From Treponema sp. (GTDB taxonomy: Bacteria > Spirochaetota > Spirochaetia > Treponematales > Breznakiellaceae), in NCBI GenBank assembly GCA_031256445.1, contig JAIRQN010000002.1:1-54310 (forward strand): a DNA stretch of 54,310 nucleotides, in the 5' to 3' direction. Below, piece after piece: positions 42,000 through 50,487 of the stretch. Both the position numbers and the translations under genes were made by a program. Every line of letters starts with the position of its first letter. The first letter of the stretch is position 1. The notes beneath the pieces were generated by a model that did not search any database, was not told the DNA's origin, and saw only the letters and a program-made list of their open reading frames with translations.

Positions 42000-42851
42000 T
42001 TATTCATTATTCAATCTTTGAATAGTTTTAAAATCAAGCCCGGTTATTTCATGAACAGAATCAAGAGAATACCCTTTTTGCAAAGCGTTTCTGGCAATCT
42101 CTTTATAACTCTCCTCACGGGCTTCTTCTTTTGCCACTGCTATAGCATCATCTAAATTCCACTCGGTATATAACATATTAAAGACCTCCGCTCCATGAAT
42201 TTCCAAGTACTCCTTAAGTATACCATGTTTATGACAATATTTTATAGCTTCCTCTACTCCTTTTGTCAAATCGCCGTGCTTTTCCCAACAAGCGCGGGCT
42301 TTGGCCATAAATTGGCTGTATTCCGCCAGTTTTGAGCACCTGTTCACTATTTCCAGGTTCTTTCCTTCGTTGATGTTTATAACCCTCACTTCCAGTTCAA
42401 GAAAAGGATGAGCTTTTTTCGGAATACCTAAATCCTGCGGATTTTCAAAAAGATCAGATAAATGCAATATTTTCTCGTCAGGGAACGGAGATGTTCCGTT
42501 GTATAGGACATAAAACTCCGGCCAGGGGATTGGCAGCGGTTTTGATGAGTAAATGGTTCTGCTTTTAACCATTTTTTTAAGCACTTCCGCAATGTACAAT
42601 AACAGCCGTAATGCGATATTGGGGTTGATCGTACTTTGGTGTTCAATTAAAACGACAAGTTTACCTCCTATCTCGAAAGAGATATCATTGTATAAATCCA
42701 TAACCAGCGCTTTTTTAAGCGTGTTAATGGAAACCGGAACATCGGGAGCAAGTGTAACGCCTCCGAGAGCGCAATACAGTTCCCGAAGCAAGTCAGGGTC
42801 AGAGAACAGCGTAGTGAAAACACTGTCCTTGAATTTTTTGTTAATCTTCAT
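42000..42851 (-). CDS. Rpn-family recombination-promoting nuclease / putative transposase (PD-(D/E)XK)
   Basis: 283 residues from ATG 42851, behind AAGGGT; the frame is open further upstream without family resemblance. MKINKKFKDSVFTTLFSDPD and the nuclease core LVMDLYNDISFEIGGKLVVL, then IEHQSTINPNIALRLLLYI, match the Rpn/YhgA-like group. The PD-(D/E)XK residues appear as D (NDISFEIG) and ExQ (IEHQS). The C-terminal part (AREESYKEIARNALQKGYS, ITGLDFKTIQRL) is the usual helical end. The family promotes RecA-independent recombination. A remnant of a second copy is at 20521-20592. Confidence 0.85.
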   Translation of the reverse strand: MKINKKFKDSVFTTLFSDPDLLRELYCALGGVTLAPDVPVSINTLKKALVMDLYNDISFEIGGKLVVLIEHQSTINPNIALRLLLYIAEVLKKMVKSRTIYSSKPLPIPWPEFYVLYNGTSPFPDEKILHLSDLFENPQDLGIPKKAHPFLELEVRVININEGKNLEIVNRCSKLAEYSQFMAKARACWEKHGDLTKGVEEAIKYCHKHGILKEYLEIHGAEVFNMLYTEWNLDDAIAVAKEEAREESYKEIARNALQKGYSLDSVHEITGLDFKTIQRLNNE

Positions 42852-42969
42852 ACCCTTATATGGGCACGGCTGTGCGTATTGCTTTGGTCTTGAAGGAAAA
42901 ATAATGAAAAATTTAATGAAATACAAAAGCGCACAAAGCAGTTACTCCTCACTCGTAACCGCTTATTAT

Positions 42970-43995
42970 TTAAGTTTCTATCAAAAACGCCTTCGGAATT
43001 TTTTTACCTTTAAAATCCTCATCTGTAATTTTTACAGTCAAATCTGTTACGCGAATATTGATTTTTGACGGCACGTTACTGGATAATTCCGATTCAAGCG
43101 TTTCCGCCGCTGGCGCGCCGCGGCGTATGTTAACGCTAAGGAAGATTTTACCGCCGGGAGCAAGCAAAGACAGGCATTTTAAAAGTAATTCTGTTAAATC
43201 GCGGCTTAAATCGAAACTGCCTGTCATTTTTTTTGAATTGGAAAAAGCAGGAGGATCAACTATAATAATATCCCAGCGTCTTTTCTCTTTAACCGCTTTA
43301 TCTGCAAATTCGATAACATCCGCTCTTATAAGCCTGTTCGCGCCTGTGTGTGAACTTTTTATCGTCAATCCCGCCGAAAGCCCGTTAAGGGAAAAATTCT
43401 CCCGCGCCCAGGAAAGATAAGTATTTGAAAGATCGACAGAATCGGTGGAAGCAGCTCCCCCTGCCGCGGCGCATACTGAAAACGAGCCTGTATAGGAAAA
43501 AAGATTTAAAACTTTTTTACCCTGTGATTGGCAGCGAATCATCGCTCTTAGAAGCCGCCTGTCCAAAAAAAGGCCTGTATCAAGATAATCCGAAAGATTC
43601 ACTTTAAAGGAAAGATCGTTTTCACAAATGATTTTTTCCAACCGAGTACTGCCCGTTTTTTCATACTGGGAAAGCCCTCTTTGACGCTGGCGCAATTTAA
43701 TAAATATCCTGTCCAGCTCTATACCCAGCGCGGCGGCGGCGCTCGATTTCATTGCGGAGAGCCAGATTTCCTCATCCGCTTCGTCTTTTTCATAAGGGCG
43801 TTTGTACAACGCACCGCAAAGAGCCGCGTCCTTTAATTGCGCCGTGTCGCCGTAAAAATCCAAAACAAGCGGGATTTCGGGAATATCACGGTCGTAGAGC
43901 CTGAACGCTCCGATACTTGCGGGAACTCCATTGCGGGAAGCGCGGACCCGTTTTTTAAGGTGGCGCAAACGTTTCTGCAAACGGTTGGCGAGCAT
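42970..43995 (-). CDS. Class I SAM-dependent rRNA methyltransferase, RlmK-like
   Basis: 341 residues from ATG 43995, where family resemblance begins (MLANRLQKRLRHLKKRV, FRLYDRDIPEIPLVLDFYGD). The frame is open upstream to 44163, and a GTG at 44025 is also possible. The SAM site LNLFSYTGSFSVCAAAGGAA, VDLSNTYLSWARENFSLNGL and the catalytic motif IIVDPPAFSNSKK are clear. RlmK makes m7G in 23S rRNA; related RlmI makes m5C, so specificity is tentative. Confidence 0.85.
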   Translation of the reverse strand: MLANRLQKRLRHLKKRVRASRNGVPASIGAFRLYDRDIPEIPLVLDFYGDTAQLKDAALCGALYKRPYEKDEADEEIWLSAMKSSAAAALGIELDRIFIKLRQRQRGLSQYEKTGSTRLEKIICENDLSFKVNLSDYLDTGLFLDRRLLRAMIRCQSQGKKVLNLFSYTGSFSVCAAAGGAASTDSVDLSNTYLSWARENFSLNGLSAGLTIKSSHTGANRLIRADVIEFADKAVKEKRRWDIIIVDPPAFSNSKKMTGSFDLSRDLTELLLKCLSLLAPGGKIFLSVNIRRGAPAAETLESELSSNVPSKINIRVTDLTVKITDEDFKGKKIPKAFLIET

Positions 43996-44107
43996 TTGAG
44001 CCTGTATTTCTGTTTTGTTATCCACAATGAAAGGATAACATATTGAATTGATTCGGCAACCCGTTCCAATACGTGGACAGTTAATAAATATAACAGTAAA
44101 TTGAATC

Positions 44108-44983
44108 ATGGCAATAAACATATCTTCTGTTTCCAGCCACAGGGAGAGAGAAAAAGGCATCATCGTTTACCCTGTTTACTCACGCCGTTCAGGCGGATTG
44201 TCGCTGGGGATCAATCTTTTTCCCGGCAGGAAATGCTGCCAGTTCGACTGCCCCTACTGCGAAGTGTTTCCGTTTTCAGCTAACGCGGAATTTTCGCTTG
44301 AACAGATGGAAAATGATCTTCGCCTTGTCATCGCCGGCGTGACCCTCGGCGAAGCTTCCCGCGCCGAAGGGCGAAATGTAAAAATTAAAGATATCTGCTT
44401 TTCGGGAAACGGGGAACCTACGCTCTCTCCCGCTTTCGGCGAAGCTCTGGCAAAAGCTGAAAAAATACGCGAAGAAACCGCTCCGTCCGCGCAATTGGTC
44501 GTCATTACAAACGGAGCCGGGCTTTTACAGCCGGAGGTTTTCTCTGTTCTTAAAAAAGCCGCCTGTAATCCCGCCTTTAACATATGGCTGAAACTGGATG
44601 CGGGCACACCGGGCTGGTACGAAAAAATGAACCGCTGTTCCATACCATTCGGAACGCTTACGGCAAAAATAAAAGAATTTATTATAAGCGCGGGAATGTC
44701 CGCACCAAAAAGCGCCCCTGTGACAATACAGACAATGTTATGTGCCATTAACGGAGAAGCGCCGCCTGAAGAAGAAGAGCGCTCATGGATAAATTTTCTG
44801 CTGGAAGCCGCAGGTTCAGCCGCCGCTGTCGGCAAGGTGCATATTTACGGCAAAGCGCGGCCCGCGCCCGAAGACCCGCTTGCGTCAGCGCTGCCCGCGG
44901 AATTCCTTGAAAGACGCGCAGAGTCGCTGCGGCGCGCTTTCGCCGACAGGAGCGTCAATATTTCTGTGGAAACTTATTTATAA
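44108..44983 (+). CDS. Radical SAM protein (COG0731-like)
   Basis: 291 residues. The CxxxCxxC cluster motif is in CCQFDCPYCEV near residue 38, followed by ICFSGNGEPTLSP (the GGEP-like motif). It resembles COG0731/wyosine-synthesis-related Fe-S oxidoreductases, not the dedicated AmmeMemoRadiSam radical SAM protein. The reaction is unknown. It diverges from the RlmK-like gene and precedes gpmI by 30 bp. Confidence 0.85.
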   Translation: MAINISSVSSHREREKGIIVYPVYSRRSGGLSLGINLFPGRKCCQFDCPYCEVFPFSANAEFSLEQMENDLRLVIAGVTLGEASRAEGRNVKIKDICFSGNGEPTLSPAFGEALAKAEKIREETAPSAQLVVITNGAGLLQPEVFSVLKKAACNPAFNIWLKLDAGTPGWYEKMNRCSIPFGTLTAKIKEFIISAGMSAPKSAPVTIQTMLCAINGEAPPEEEERSWINFLLEAAGSAAAVGKVHIYGKARPAPEDPLASALPAEFLERRAESLRRAFADRSVNISVETYL

Positions 44984-45013
44984 TCTGTTATAATACGTTA
45001 TTAAGGAGAAAAT

Positions 45014-46678
45014 ATGGAAGCTTTGAAGAAAAATCCTGCCTGGAAAGGGAGAAGAGGTCCTGTAGTATTGGTAATTATGGACGGAGTTGGTTATGGTAAG
45101 TATAAGGAAGGCGACGCGGTCGCCGATTCAAAAATGTACAGTCTTACCGCTCTTACGGAAAAAAATCCTCATACAAAATTAAAAGCGCATGGAAAAGCCG
45201 TAGGGCTGCCCTCTGACGAAGACATGGGCAACAGCGAAGTCGGACACAACGCTATGGGCTGCGGGAGGGTATTTAATCAGGGCGCGGCTCTTGTCACAAA
45301 ATCAATCGAATCGGGCGCGATGTTCGAAGGCGAGGCGTGGAAGGAAGTTGTTTCCGGCGTAAAAAATTCAAACGCGACCCTTCACTTTTTGGGGCTTTTT
45401 TCTGACGGGAATGTTCACAGCCATATGAATCATCTGAAAGCGATGATTACCCATGCAAAAAAAGAAGGCGTAAAACGCGTAAGGATTCATACGCTTTTTG
45501 ACGGACGCGATGTCGGAGAAACAAGCGCCCTGGAATATATCGATCCCTTTGAAGATTTTTTAAAGGAATTACGCGACAGCAATTTTGACGCGAAGATTGG
45601 CTCCGGCGGCGGGCGAATGTGGATTACAATGGATCGTTACGGCGCGGACTGGTCGATGGTCGACCGCGGCTGGCAGACTCATGTGCTGGGAACCGCCCGG
45701 CAGTTCGCATCGGCGCGGGAAGCGGTTGAAACATACCGGAAGGAAAAACCCGGCGTGATCGATCAGGATTTAAAAGAATTTGTAGTAGCCGAAGGCGGAA
45801 AGCCTATCGGCACAATTGAAGACGGAGATTCTGTCATTTACTTTAACTTCCGCGGAGACAGAGCGCTGGAAATTACCGCCGCTTTTGAGGAAGACAACTT
45901 CAACAAATTTGACAGAAAACGCCGCCCGAAAATCTGCTACGCTGGCATGATGGAATACGACGGCGACCTTCATGTTCCCAAACGTTATCTTGTAAACCCT
46001 CCTTCAATTGATCGCACAATGGGCGAATACCTTGCGGCAAGCGGAGTTCGCACGCTCGCGATTTCCGAAACGCAGAAGTACGGGCATGTCACCTACTTTT
46101 TCAACGGTAACCGCACTGGCAAATTCGATGAAAAGCTGGAAGACTATGTGGAAATAAAAAGCGATGTTATTCCTTTTGAACAGCGGCCCTGGATGAAGTG
46201 CGCGGAAATTACAGACAGGGTTATGGAGGCGATTGGATCGGGAAAGTACGATTATATCAGGCTGAATTATCCAAACGGTGACATGGTAGGACATACAGGG
46301 GTTTATCAGGCTGTAATCTGCTCAATGGAAGCCATGGACATCCAGCTCGGAAGGCTTGTTAAAGCGGTGACAGAAGCGGGAGCGGTAATGATTATTACAG
46401 CGGATCACGGCAACAGCGATGATATGTACGAACATAAAAAAGATACGGCAGAGGTATTAAGAAAAGCGGACGGCTCTCCAAAATCCAAAACAAGCCACAG
46501 TCTTAATCCGGTTCCATGCATCATATACGACCCGGAATATAAAGGCGAGTATCCCAATGATCCAAAAGAAGGCAGTCTGAACGAAGGATTGGGAATAAGC
46601 TCCATTGCCGCCACATGTATGCATCTGCTGGGTTTTATACCGCCCGGAGATTATGATAAATCCATATTAAAGATATAA
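45014..46678 (+). CDS. gpmI: 2,3-bisphosphoglycerate-independent phosphoglycerate mutase
   Basis: 554 residues. Alkaline-phosphatase-superfamily glycolytic enzyme that interconverts 3- and 2-phosphoglycerate with Mn2+. The metal/serine motifs are VIMDGVGYGK (D23), MGNSEVGHNAMGCGR (catalytic S74), FDGRDVGETSAL and ITADHGNSDDM. AAGGAG precedes the ATG; TATAAT at 44989-44994 suggests its own promoter inside the end of the radical SAM gene. Confidence 0.95.
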   Translation: MEALKKNPAWKGRRGPVVLVIMDGVGYGKYKEGDAVADSKMYSLTALTEKNPHTKLKAHGKAVGLPSDEDMGNSEVGHNAMGCGRVFNQGAALVTKSIESGAMFEGEAWKEVVSGVKNSNATLHFLGLFSDGNVHSHMNHLKAMITHAKKEGVKRVRIHTLFDGRDVGETSALEYIDPFEDFLKELRDSNFDAKIGSGGGRMWITMDRYGADWSMVDRGWQTHVLGTARQFASAREAVETYRKEKPGVIDQDLKEFVVAEGGKPIGTIEDGDSVIYFNFRGDRALEITAAFEEDNFNKFDRKRRPKICYAGMMEYDGDLHVPKRYLVNPPSIDRTMGEYLAASGVRTLAISETQKYGHVTYFFNGNRTGKFDEKLEDYVEIKSDVIPFEQRPWMKCAEITDRVMEAIGSGKYDYIRLNYPNGDMVGHTGVYQAVICSMEAMDIQLGRLVKAVTEAGAVMIITADHGNSDDMYEHKKDTAEVLRKADGSPKSKTSHSLNPVPCIIYDPEYKGEYPNDPKEGSLNEGLGISSIAATCMHLLGFIPPGDYDKSILKI

Positions 46679-46778
46679 AAAAACGCCCCTCTTTAAGAGG
46701 GGCAAAGAGGACCACCCTTTCCGGTCTCTCTACAAGGTCAATTTAATTAACTGCCTTAAAATGTGGGTGATGGGCCAC
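46677..46778 (-). ncRNA. Candidate ~100-nt small RNA with its own promoter and terminator
   Basis: On the minus strand a 17-bp-spaced promoter (46813-46785) is followed by a transcript of about 102 nt. It can form a first hairpin (GTGGTGGCCCATCACCCAC), a second (AGAGAGACC ... GGTCCTCTTT) and an ideal terminator (GCCCCTCTTAAAGAGGGGC then seven T). It has no credible ORF. Its 3' end meets the gpmI stop codon in antisense. I compared it with SRP RNA, 6S and tmRNA landmarks from memory and it fits none. Confidence 0.65.
46684..46703 (-). terminator. Terminator of the small RNA
   Basis: GCCCCTC/GAGGGGC stem (46685-46691/46697-46703) followed on the minus strand by seven T (complement of 46677-46683). 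On the plus strand the same stem sits 6 bp after the gpmI stop and may also slow read-through. Confidence 0.8.
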
Positions 46779-46784
46779 CACTTA

Positions 46785-46813
46785 AATATAATATAAAATA
46801 CACTGACAGTCAA
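46785..46813 (-). promoter_or_regulatory. Promoter of the small RNA
   Basis: TTGACT (complement of 46808-46813) and TATATT (complement of 46785-46790) are exactly 17 bp apart, each one base off consensus. Confidence 0.7.
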
Positions 46814-46842
46814 ATTTTCATGATTTTTTTATTTTTTAAAGA

Positions 46843-46871
46843 TTGACAATTAATTAATTTCTCTTTAGCAT
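46843..46871 (+). promoter_or_regulatory. Promoter of the CsgG/LpoB-like gene
   Basis: TTGACA (46843-46848) and TAGCAT (46866-46871) are 17 bp apart. AAGGAAAC and ATG 46881 follow directly, giving a very short leader. Confidence 0.6.
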
Positions 46872-46880
46872 AAGGAAACA

Positions 46881-47885
46881 ATGAAGAAAATTTTCGCATT
46901 ATTGGCAATATTCACTTTAATTCCGGTTTTTGCCTTTTCCCAGGAGGGCGTAAATATCGATAAAGGCCTTGAAAATTCAATGATTTACCTTAACAGAAGA
47001 ATTCCTGCAGGTACAAAAGTTGTTGTGTTAAATTTTAACTCAGAATGGCCAAAATTAACGGATTACATTATTGAAGAATTAACCGGGTATATTGTAAATA
47101 CAGGTTCACTGACGGTAGTAGACAGGGCGAATCTGGAAACAATACGACAGGAAATGAATTTTCAATTATCCGGCGAAGTGAGCGATGCCTCAGCGCAGGC
47201 AATCGGACAAAAGCTGGGAGCGCAGACAATTATCTCGGGATCAATTGTGGCAATGGGAAATCTTTACAGGCTGAGGGTAAGGGCAATTTCCGTAGAGACT
47301 GCCCATATATTGGGAATAATCAACACCGATGTGATTCAGGACAGAAGAATAGCCGCTTTAACCGTAACCACATATGCCGCCGTAAACAGACCCGCTGCGC
47401 CGCCTGCCGCGCCGCCTGCCGCCGCAGTACAACAGCCCGCTGCGCCGCCGCCTGCTCCTACAACAGCGAGCTACTCAGTTAACCTTAATGCATTACCCTT
47501 AAAAAGAAATGACAAACCTTTTGCAAACCAATGGGATGACTTTTTCATTCCCTTCCCCCAATTTCAGGTAGATGTTACAAAGTATCAAAGAATTACTGTC
47601 AAGGTAAAATATTTTAACGCAAACGGCAGGGAAATTGAGCAAAGCGACGGTATGGCAATGCTGTCCCTGATATATGATCCTAAAGGAGACTGGAGAGGTC
47701 CCGAAATGGGTCCTGGTCCGAATACGCCTGTCAAGGAATTTAATCTCGGCGGTTATTCCGGGCAAATCCATACAAACAAGGGAGTAAGAATGAATCTGAC
47801 TAGAGCGCCGGGAGGCATTCTGTTTCAGAACAGCAACGCGAATGTCCGTTTTATAGAAGTTACGGAAATTACCTTCCACAACTGA
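46881..47885 (+). CDS. CsgG/LpoB-like secreted protein with C-terminal beta domain
   Basis: 334 residues. The signal peptide (FALLAIFTLIPVFAFSQ) is followed by a CsgG/LpoB-type domain (TKVVVLNFNSEWPKLTDYII, TVVDRANLETIRQEMNFQLS, GAQTIISGSIVAMG) at about 45-165. A Pro/Ala linker (PAAPPAAPPAAAVQQPAAPP) leads to a C-terminal beta-rich domain of about 125 residues. LpoB-like proteins activate penicillin-binding proteins, while CsgG forms outer-membrane pores. No lipobox is seen here, so neither role is sure. The linker DNA resembles the G/C repeat read in another frame. Confidence 0.78.
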   Translation: MKKIFALLAIFTLIPVFAFSQEGVNIDKGLENSMIYLNRRIPAGTKVVVLNFNSEWPKLTDYIIEELTGYIVNTGSLTVVDRANLETIRQEMNFQLSGEVSDASAQAIGQKLGAQTIISGSIVAMGNLYRLRVRAISVETAHILGIINTDVIQDRRIAALTVTTYAAVNRPAAPPAAPPAAAVQQPAAPPPAPTTASYSVNLNALPLKRNDKPFANQWDDFFIPFPQFQVDVTKYQRITVKVKYFNANGREIEQSDGMAMLSLIYDPKGDWRGPEMGPGPNTPVKEFNLGGYSGQIHTNKGVRMNLTRAPGGILFQNSNANVRFIEVTEITFHN

Positions 47886-47920
47886 TCATATTACAGGCGG
47901 CAGCCGCAGTCTGCGGTACA

Positions 47921-47949
47921 TTGACAAAAAACCTTCCATTTGTTACCTT
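47921..47949 (+). promoter_or_regulatory. Promoter of the tRNA-Pro gene
   Basis: Perfect TTGACA (47921-47926), 17-bp spacer and TACCTT (47944-47949). The start site should be near 47956, just before the extended stem. Confidence 0.6.
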
Positions 47950-47958
47950 AAACGACAG

Positions 47959-48052
47959 ATTCCCCTGCCGGGCAATAGCGCAGTTGGTTTAGCGTACAAG
48001 TCTGGGGGACTTGGGGTCGGCGGTTCAAATCCGCCTTGCCCGACAGGGGAAT
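47959..48052 (+). promoter_or_regulatory. Nine-bp stem extending the tRNA-Pro acceptor stem
   Basis: ATTCCCCTG (47959-47967) and CAGGGGAAT (48044-48052) flank the tRNA and pair perfectly outside one C-A mismatch, giving a 16-bp acceptor-side helix in the precursor. It may guide end processing or block 3' exonucleases. Confidence 0.75.
47969..48043 (+). tRNA. tRNA-Pro (anticodon GGG)
   Basis: 75 nt folding into a full cloverleaf. The acceptor CGGGCAA pairs with TTGCCCG, with discriminator A. D stem GCGC/GCGT, anticodon stem CAAGT/ACTTG around CTGGGGG (anticodon GGG), and T stem GGCGG/CCGCC around TTCAAAT. C1-G72 and A73 are proline identity elements. The 3' CCA is not encoded. Confidence 0.97.
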
Positions 48053-48054
48053 TT

Positions 48055-49242
48055 CTACGGCTTTTCCAGAATTGGTTCCAAAGCGGGGTTTCGGCTCTGG
48101 CTTACAGAGCGGTTGTGCCATTCTCCCGCCTGCGGGACAGAGGCGAGAAATTCCCAAATATTACGCGCGATAGACAGCTTGCCGCCGCTTAAAAGGCTGG
48201 ATGCCAGATAATAAGCGGTTTTATAATATTCAACTTCATTTACATACGATAAAAGAAGCGGATTCTTGTTTATTTCCCCTGCCAAATCCAAAAGACTGGT
48301 AAAAGCGAAATCATACTTTAGGCGTTTAATTTCATCGATAATTACCGTATTTTGAATAAGGAAAGCGAACATAAGGTGCTGCTGCGCCAGATCGCGGCCG
48401 GAAACAATATAATAAAAACCCAATAGCCTGTGCGCCTGTTCCACCTGCCTGTTATTATACCTGTACAACTCCAGGAAGCGGTTAACGCCTTCTTTTTCCA
48501 GGGTATTGGTCATTGCTTTGCGCGCAAATGAAGCGGAGGCCTGCTCGTATGGGGCATTAACGCCGTTTCCCGCCCTTGCGGCAGATTGACCGATTGAGTC
48601 ATATAGTCCGGCATTTACCCATAATGTGTCATAGTTATTGACAATGGAAAGCAGTACATTTATCATTTCGCTGTAATCCTGCTTTACCATCAGAACGCCG
48701 GAGATTTTGTATAACAACTGTGTCGCGAAACCGGTATCCTCAAAAAGATCCCGCATTTCATACGCTTTGCGGTACTGTTCCAGAGCCAGCGTCAATTCCC
48801 CTTCAACGCGGTAAACTTCGCCAATCCAGTACTCGGCTTCCGGGTAATTCTTCAGTTTGCCGATTGCCGCAAGAGCCGCAAGAGCGGAATTATTAAGGCT
48901 GTCTTTTGGAACACGGTAAAAAAGTTCATTTAACGCGGCGCTTGCGGCAGTGTAATGCCTTTCATGGGAGAATTTTTCTACCCCGTCAAGCGCGTCTCCG
49001 GTACTGCGCAGTTCCCTTAAAGACAACAGGTGGATAAAATCGCGTTCCATCTGCCCATACATGGCGTTCCTGTTACGCCTGGCGTCTTCAAAAACCAATA
49101 ACGCGCCGCCGTAATCCCCGCTGCGGAATCTCTGCTTTCCCTGTTCCAAAAAAAGCCACCAGGGCAATGTTTCCTGCTGCGCGAAAACCGGCGCTGATAT
49201 AAAAAGAAACAAAAGAAAATATTTTATCAAGGTATTTTTCAT
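48055..49242 (-). CDS. Periplasmic TPR-like repeat protein
   Basis: 395 residues. A signal peptide (YFLLFLFISAPVFAQQ) is followed by helical TPR-like repeats (LFLEQGKQRFRSGDYGGALL, AEYWIGEVYRVEGELTLALE, YRKAYEMRDLFED). TPR domains mediate protein contacts, and the partner is unknown. The start overlaps the ispG stop by 4 bp, so it is translated with ispG. Its stop lies 2 bp from the stem around tRNA-Pro. Confidence 0.82.
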   Translation of the reverse strand: MKNTLIKYFLLFLFISAPVFAQQETLPWWLFLEQGKQRFRSGDYGGALLVFEDARRNRNAMYGQMERDFIHLLSLRELRSTGDALDGVEKFSHERHYTAASAALNELFYRVPKDSLNNSALAALAAIGKLKNYPEAEYWIGEVYRVEGELTLALEQYRKAYEMRDLFEDTGFATQLLYKISGVLMVKQDYSEMINVLLSIVNNYDTLWVNAGLYDSIGQSAARAGNGVNAPYEQASASFARKAMTNTLEKEGVNRFLELYRYNNRQVEQAHRLLGFYYIVSGRDLAQQHLMFAFLIQNTVIIDEIKRLKYDFAFTSLLDLAGEINKNPLLLSYVNEVEYYKTAYYLASSLLSGGKLSIARNIWEFLASVPQAGEWHNRSVSQSRNPALEPILEKP

Positions 49243-50369
49243 ATCCTGTTCAATTCCTCTTCAAATACGCTGTCCGCTTCGCAGGCATTGATTGTCCTTG
49301 TTACCTTTCCATGCCTGAAGATTAAAACCTTATCTCCCGCGCCTGTTATTCCCAGATCGGCGCATTTCGCTTCCTGCGGCCCGTTCACTTCGCAGCCCAT
49401 AACCGCCACCGTTATGTCCCTGTCCAGCGCATAAAGCCTGTGCAGCCAGCGTCCGGTAAACCCGTGAGTGTCAAAACCATGCCTGCCGCAGCGCGGACAG
49501 GAGATAATGGAAACTCCCCTCTTCTTCAGCTTTGACATTCGCGCGGCAGACCCCGCCGCATTTTGCTGCGGCAATTGGGCCGCGGCGGCCAATATCTCTC
49601 TTGCGGCAATGACCTCATTTTCCATGGTGTCCGAAAGGGATACCCTGATTGTGTCTCCAATGCCTTCTGATAATAGGGCCAGAAGAGCCGCTGTATTCCT
49701 GACCACCCCGGCTGCCAGAGGGCCCGCTTCTGTAACCCCGATATGAAGCGGAGCGTCACAGCGGTCAGAGAAAACCCGGTTTGCCTTTATAGTATCGGCA
49801 ATTGTGCTTGCTTTCATTGATACAAGATAGTCAGTAAAGCCAAATTCCTCAAATACAGCCAATTCCCTCTGAGCCGCCAGGAAGAGCGCTTCGGCGGTGT
49901 CCATACCCTGTTCTGCCTGTCCGCGAAGGCCGGCAGGCAGGCTTCCGGCGTTTACCCCTATCCGAATTGGGATATTTCCGGCGGCGGCTTTTTCCAGCAC
50001 AGCGGCTGTTTTCTCCCTGCCGCCGATATTCCCCGGGTTAATGCGGATCTTCGCTATTGGAAAATCCAGACACCTGAGCGCTATTTTGTAATCAAAATGA
50101 ATGTCCGCCGCCAGGGGCATTGCAACCATTTCGGCAAGACGTCCGAGCGCCTGCGCGCTCTGCATATCGGGAACGGCAAAGCGTAAAAGTTCGCACCCGA
50201 TTGTTTCAAGATCGTTTATTTTTGCAGCGGCGTCTTTCAGTCCGGAAAGGGAAAGACGGTCTTTATACATGGTTTGAATGACCACTGGATAGCCGCCTCC
50301 AATAAAGACAGGGCGCACATGAGAAAAACCGCCGATTTTCACAACTCTGGATACTCTTCCCTGTTCCAT
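49239..50369 (-). CDS. ispG: 4-hydroxy-3-methylbut-2-enyl diphosphate synthase
   Basis: 376 residues. Converts MEcPP to HMBPP in the MEP isoprenoid pathway, using a [4Fe-4S] cluster. The TIM barrel includes LRFAVPD, PLAADIHFDYKIAL and IRINPGNIGG. The cluster motif is SCPRCGRHGFD plus VMGCEVNGPQEAK. An Ala/Gln-rich stretch (AAAQLPQQNAAGSAARMSK, about 262-280) precedes the cluster motif and looks inserted. First gene of the ispG-TPR pair. Confidence 0.93.
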   Translation of the reverse strand: MEQGRVSRVVKIGGFSHVRPVFIGGGYPVVIQTMYKDRLSLSGLKDAAAKINDLETIGCELLRFAVPDMQSAQALGRLAEMVAMPLAADIHFDYKIALRCLDFPIAKIRINPGNIGGREKTAAVLEKAAAGNIPIRIGVNAGSLPAGLRGQAEQGMDTAEALFLAAQRELAVFEEFGFTDYLVSMKASTIADTIKANRVFSDRCDAPLHIGVTEAGPLAAGVVRNTAALLALLSEGIGDTIRVSLSDTMENEVIAAREILAAAAQLPQQNAAGSAARMSKLKKRGVSIISCPRCGRHGFDTHGFTGRWLHRLYALDRDITVAVMGCEVNGPQEAKCADLGITGAGDKVLIFRHGKVTRTINACEADSVFEEELNRI

Positions 50370-50385
50370 AAAACCGCCTATTATT

Positions 50386-50439
50386 GGACTTGTTCGACAA
50401 CTGCGAACCTTTGGTTCGGGTTAGTTGTCTCACAAGTCC
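50386..50439. repeat. Nested hairpin upstream of ispG / amrA
   Basis: GGACTTGT/ACAAGTCC (50386-50393/50432-50439), ACAACT/AGTTGT (50397-50402/50423-50428) and GAACC/GGTTC (50405-50409/50413-50417) are nested. It lies in the divergent spacer between ispG and amrA, 16 bp upstream of the ispG ATG. It could be an ispG leader structure or a relative of the ACGAAC dispersed repeats. Confidence 0.6.
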
Positions 50440-50450
50440 TGCCCCTGTAT

Positions 50451-50477
50451 TTGACATTCAGGAACTGCCTCTATAAT
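50451..50477 (+). promoter_or_regulatory. Promoter of amrA; nearly leaderless
   Basis: TTGACA (50451-50456) and TATAAT (50472-50477) with a 15-bp spacer; TAATAT at 50474-50479 gives 17 bp. Transcription should start about 4 nt before ATG 50488. Confidence 0.6.
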
Positions 50478-50487
50478 ATAGAAATAT

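Noticed and set aside
44108-44983. Radical SAM partner of AmrA/AmrB
   Set aside because: Sequence pattern fits COG0731, not the pyruvate-formate-lyase-activase-like AmmeMemoRadiSam protein.
46677-46778. SRP (4.5S) RNA as identity of the small RNA
   Set aside because: The conserved GGAAGGAAGCA-type loop is absent; only GGAAAGG is present.
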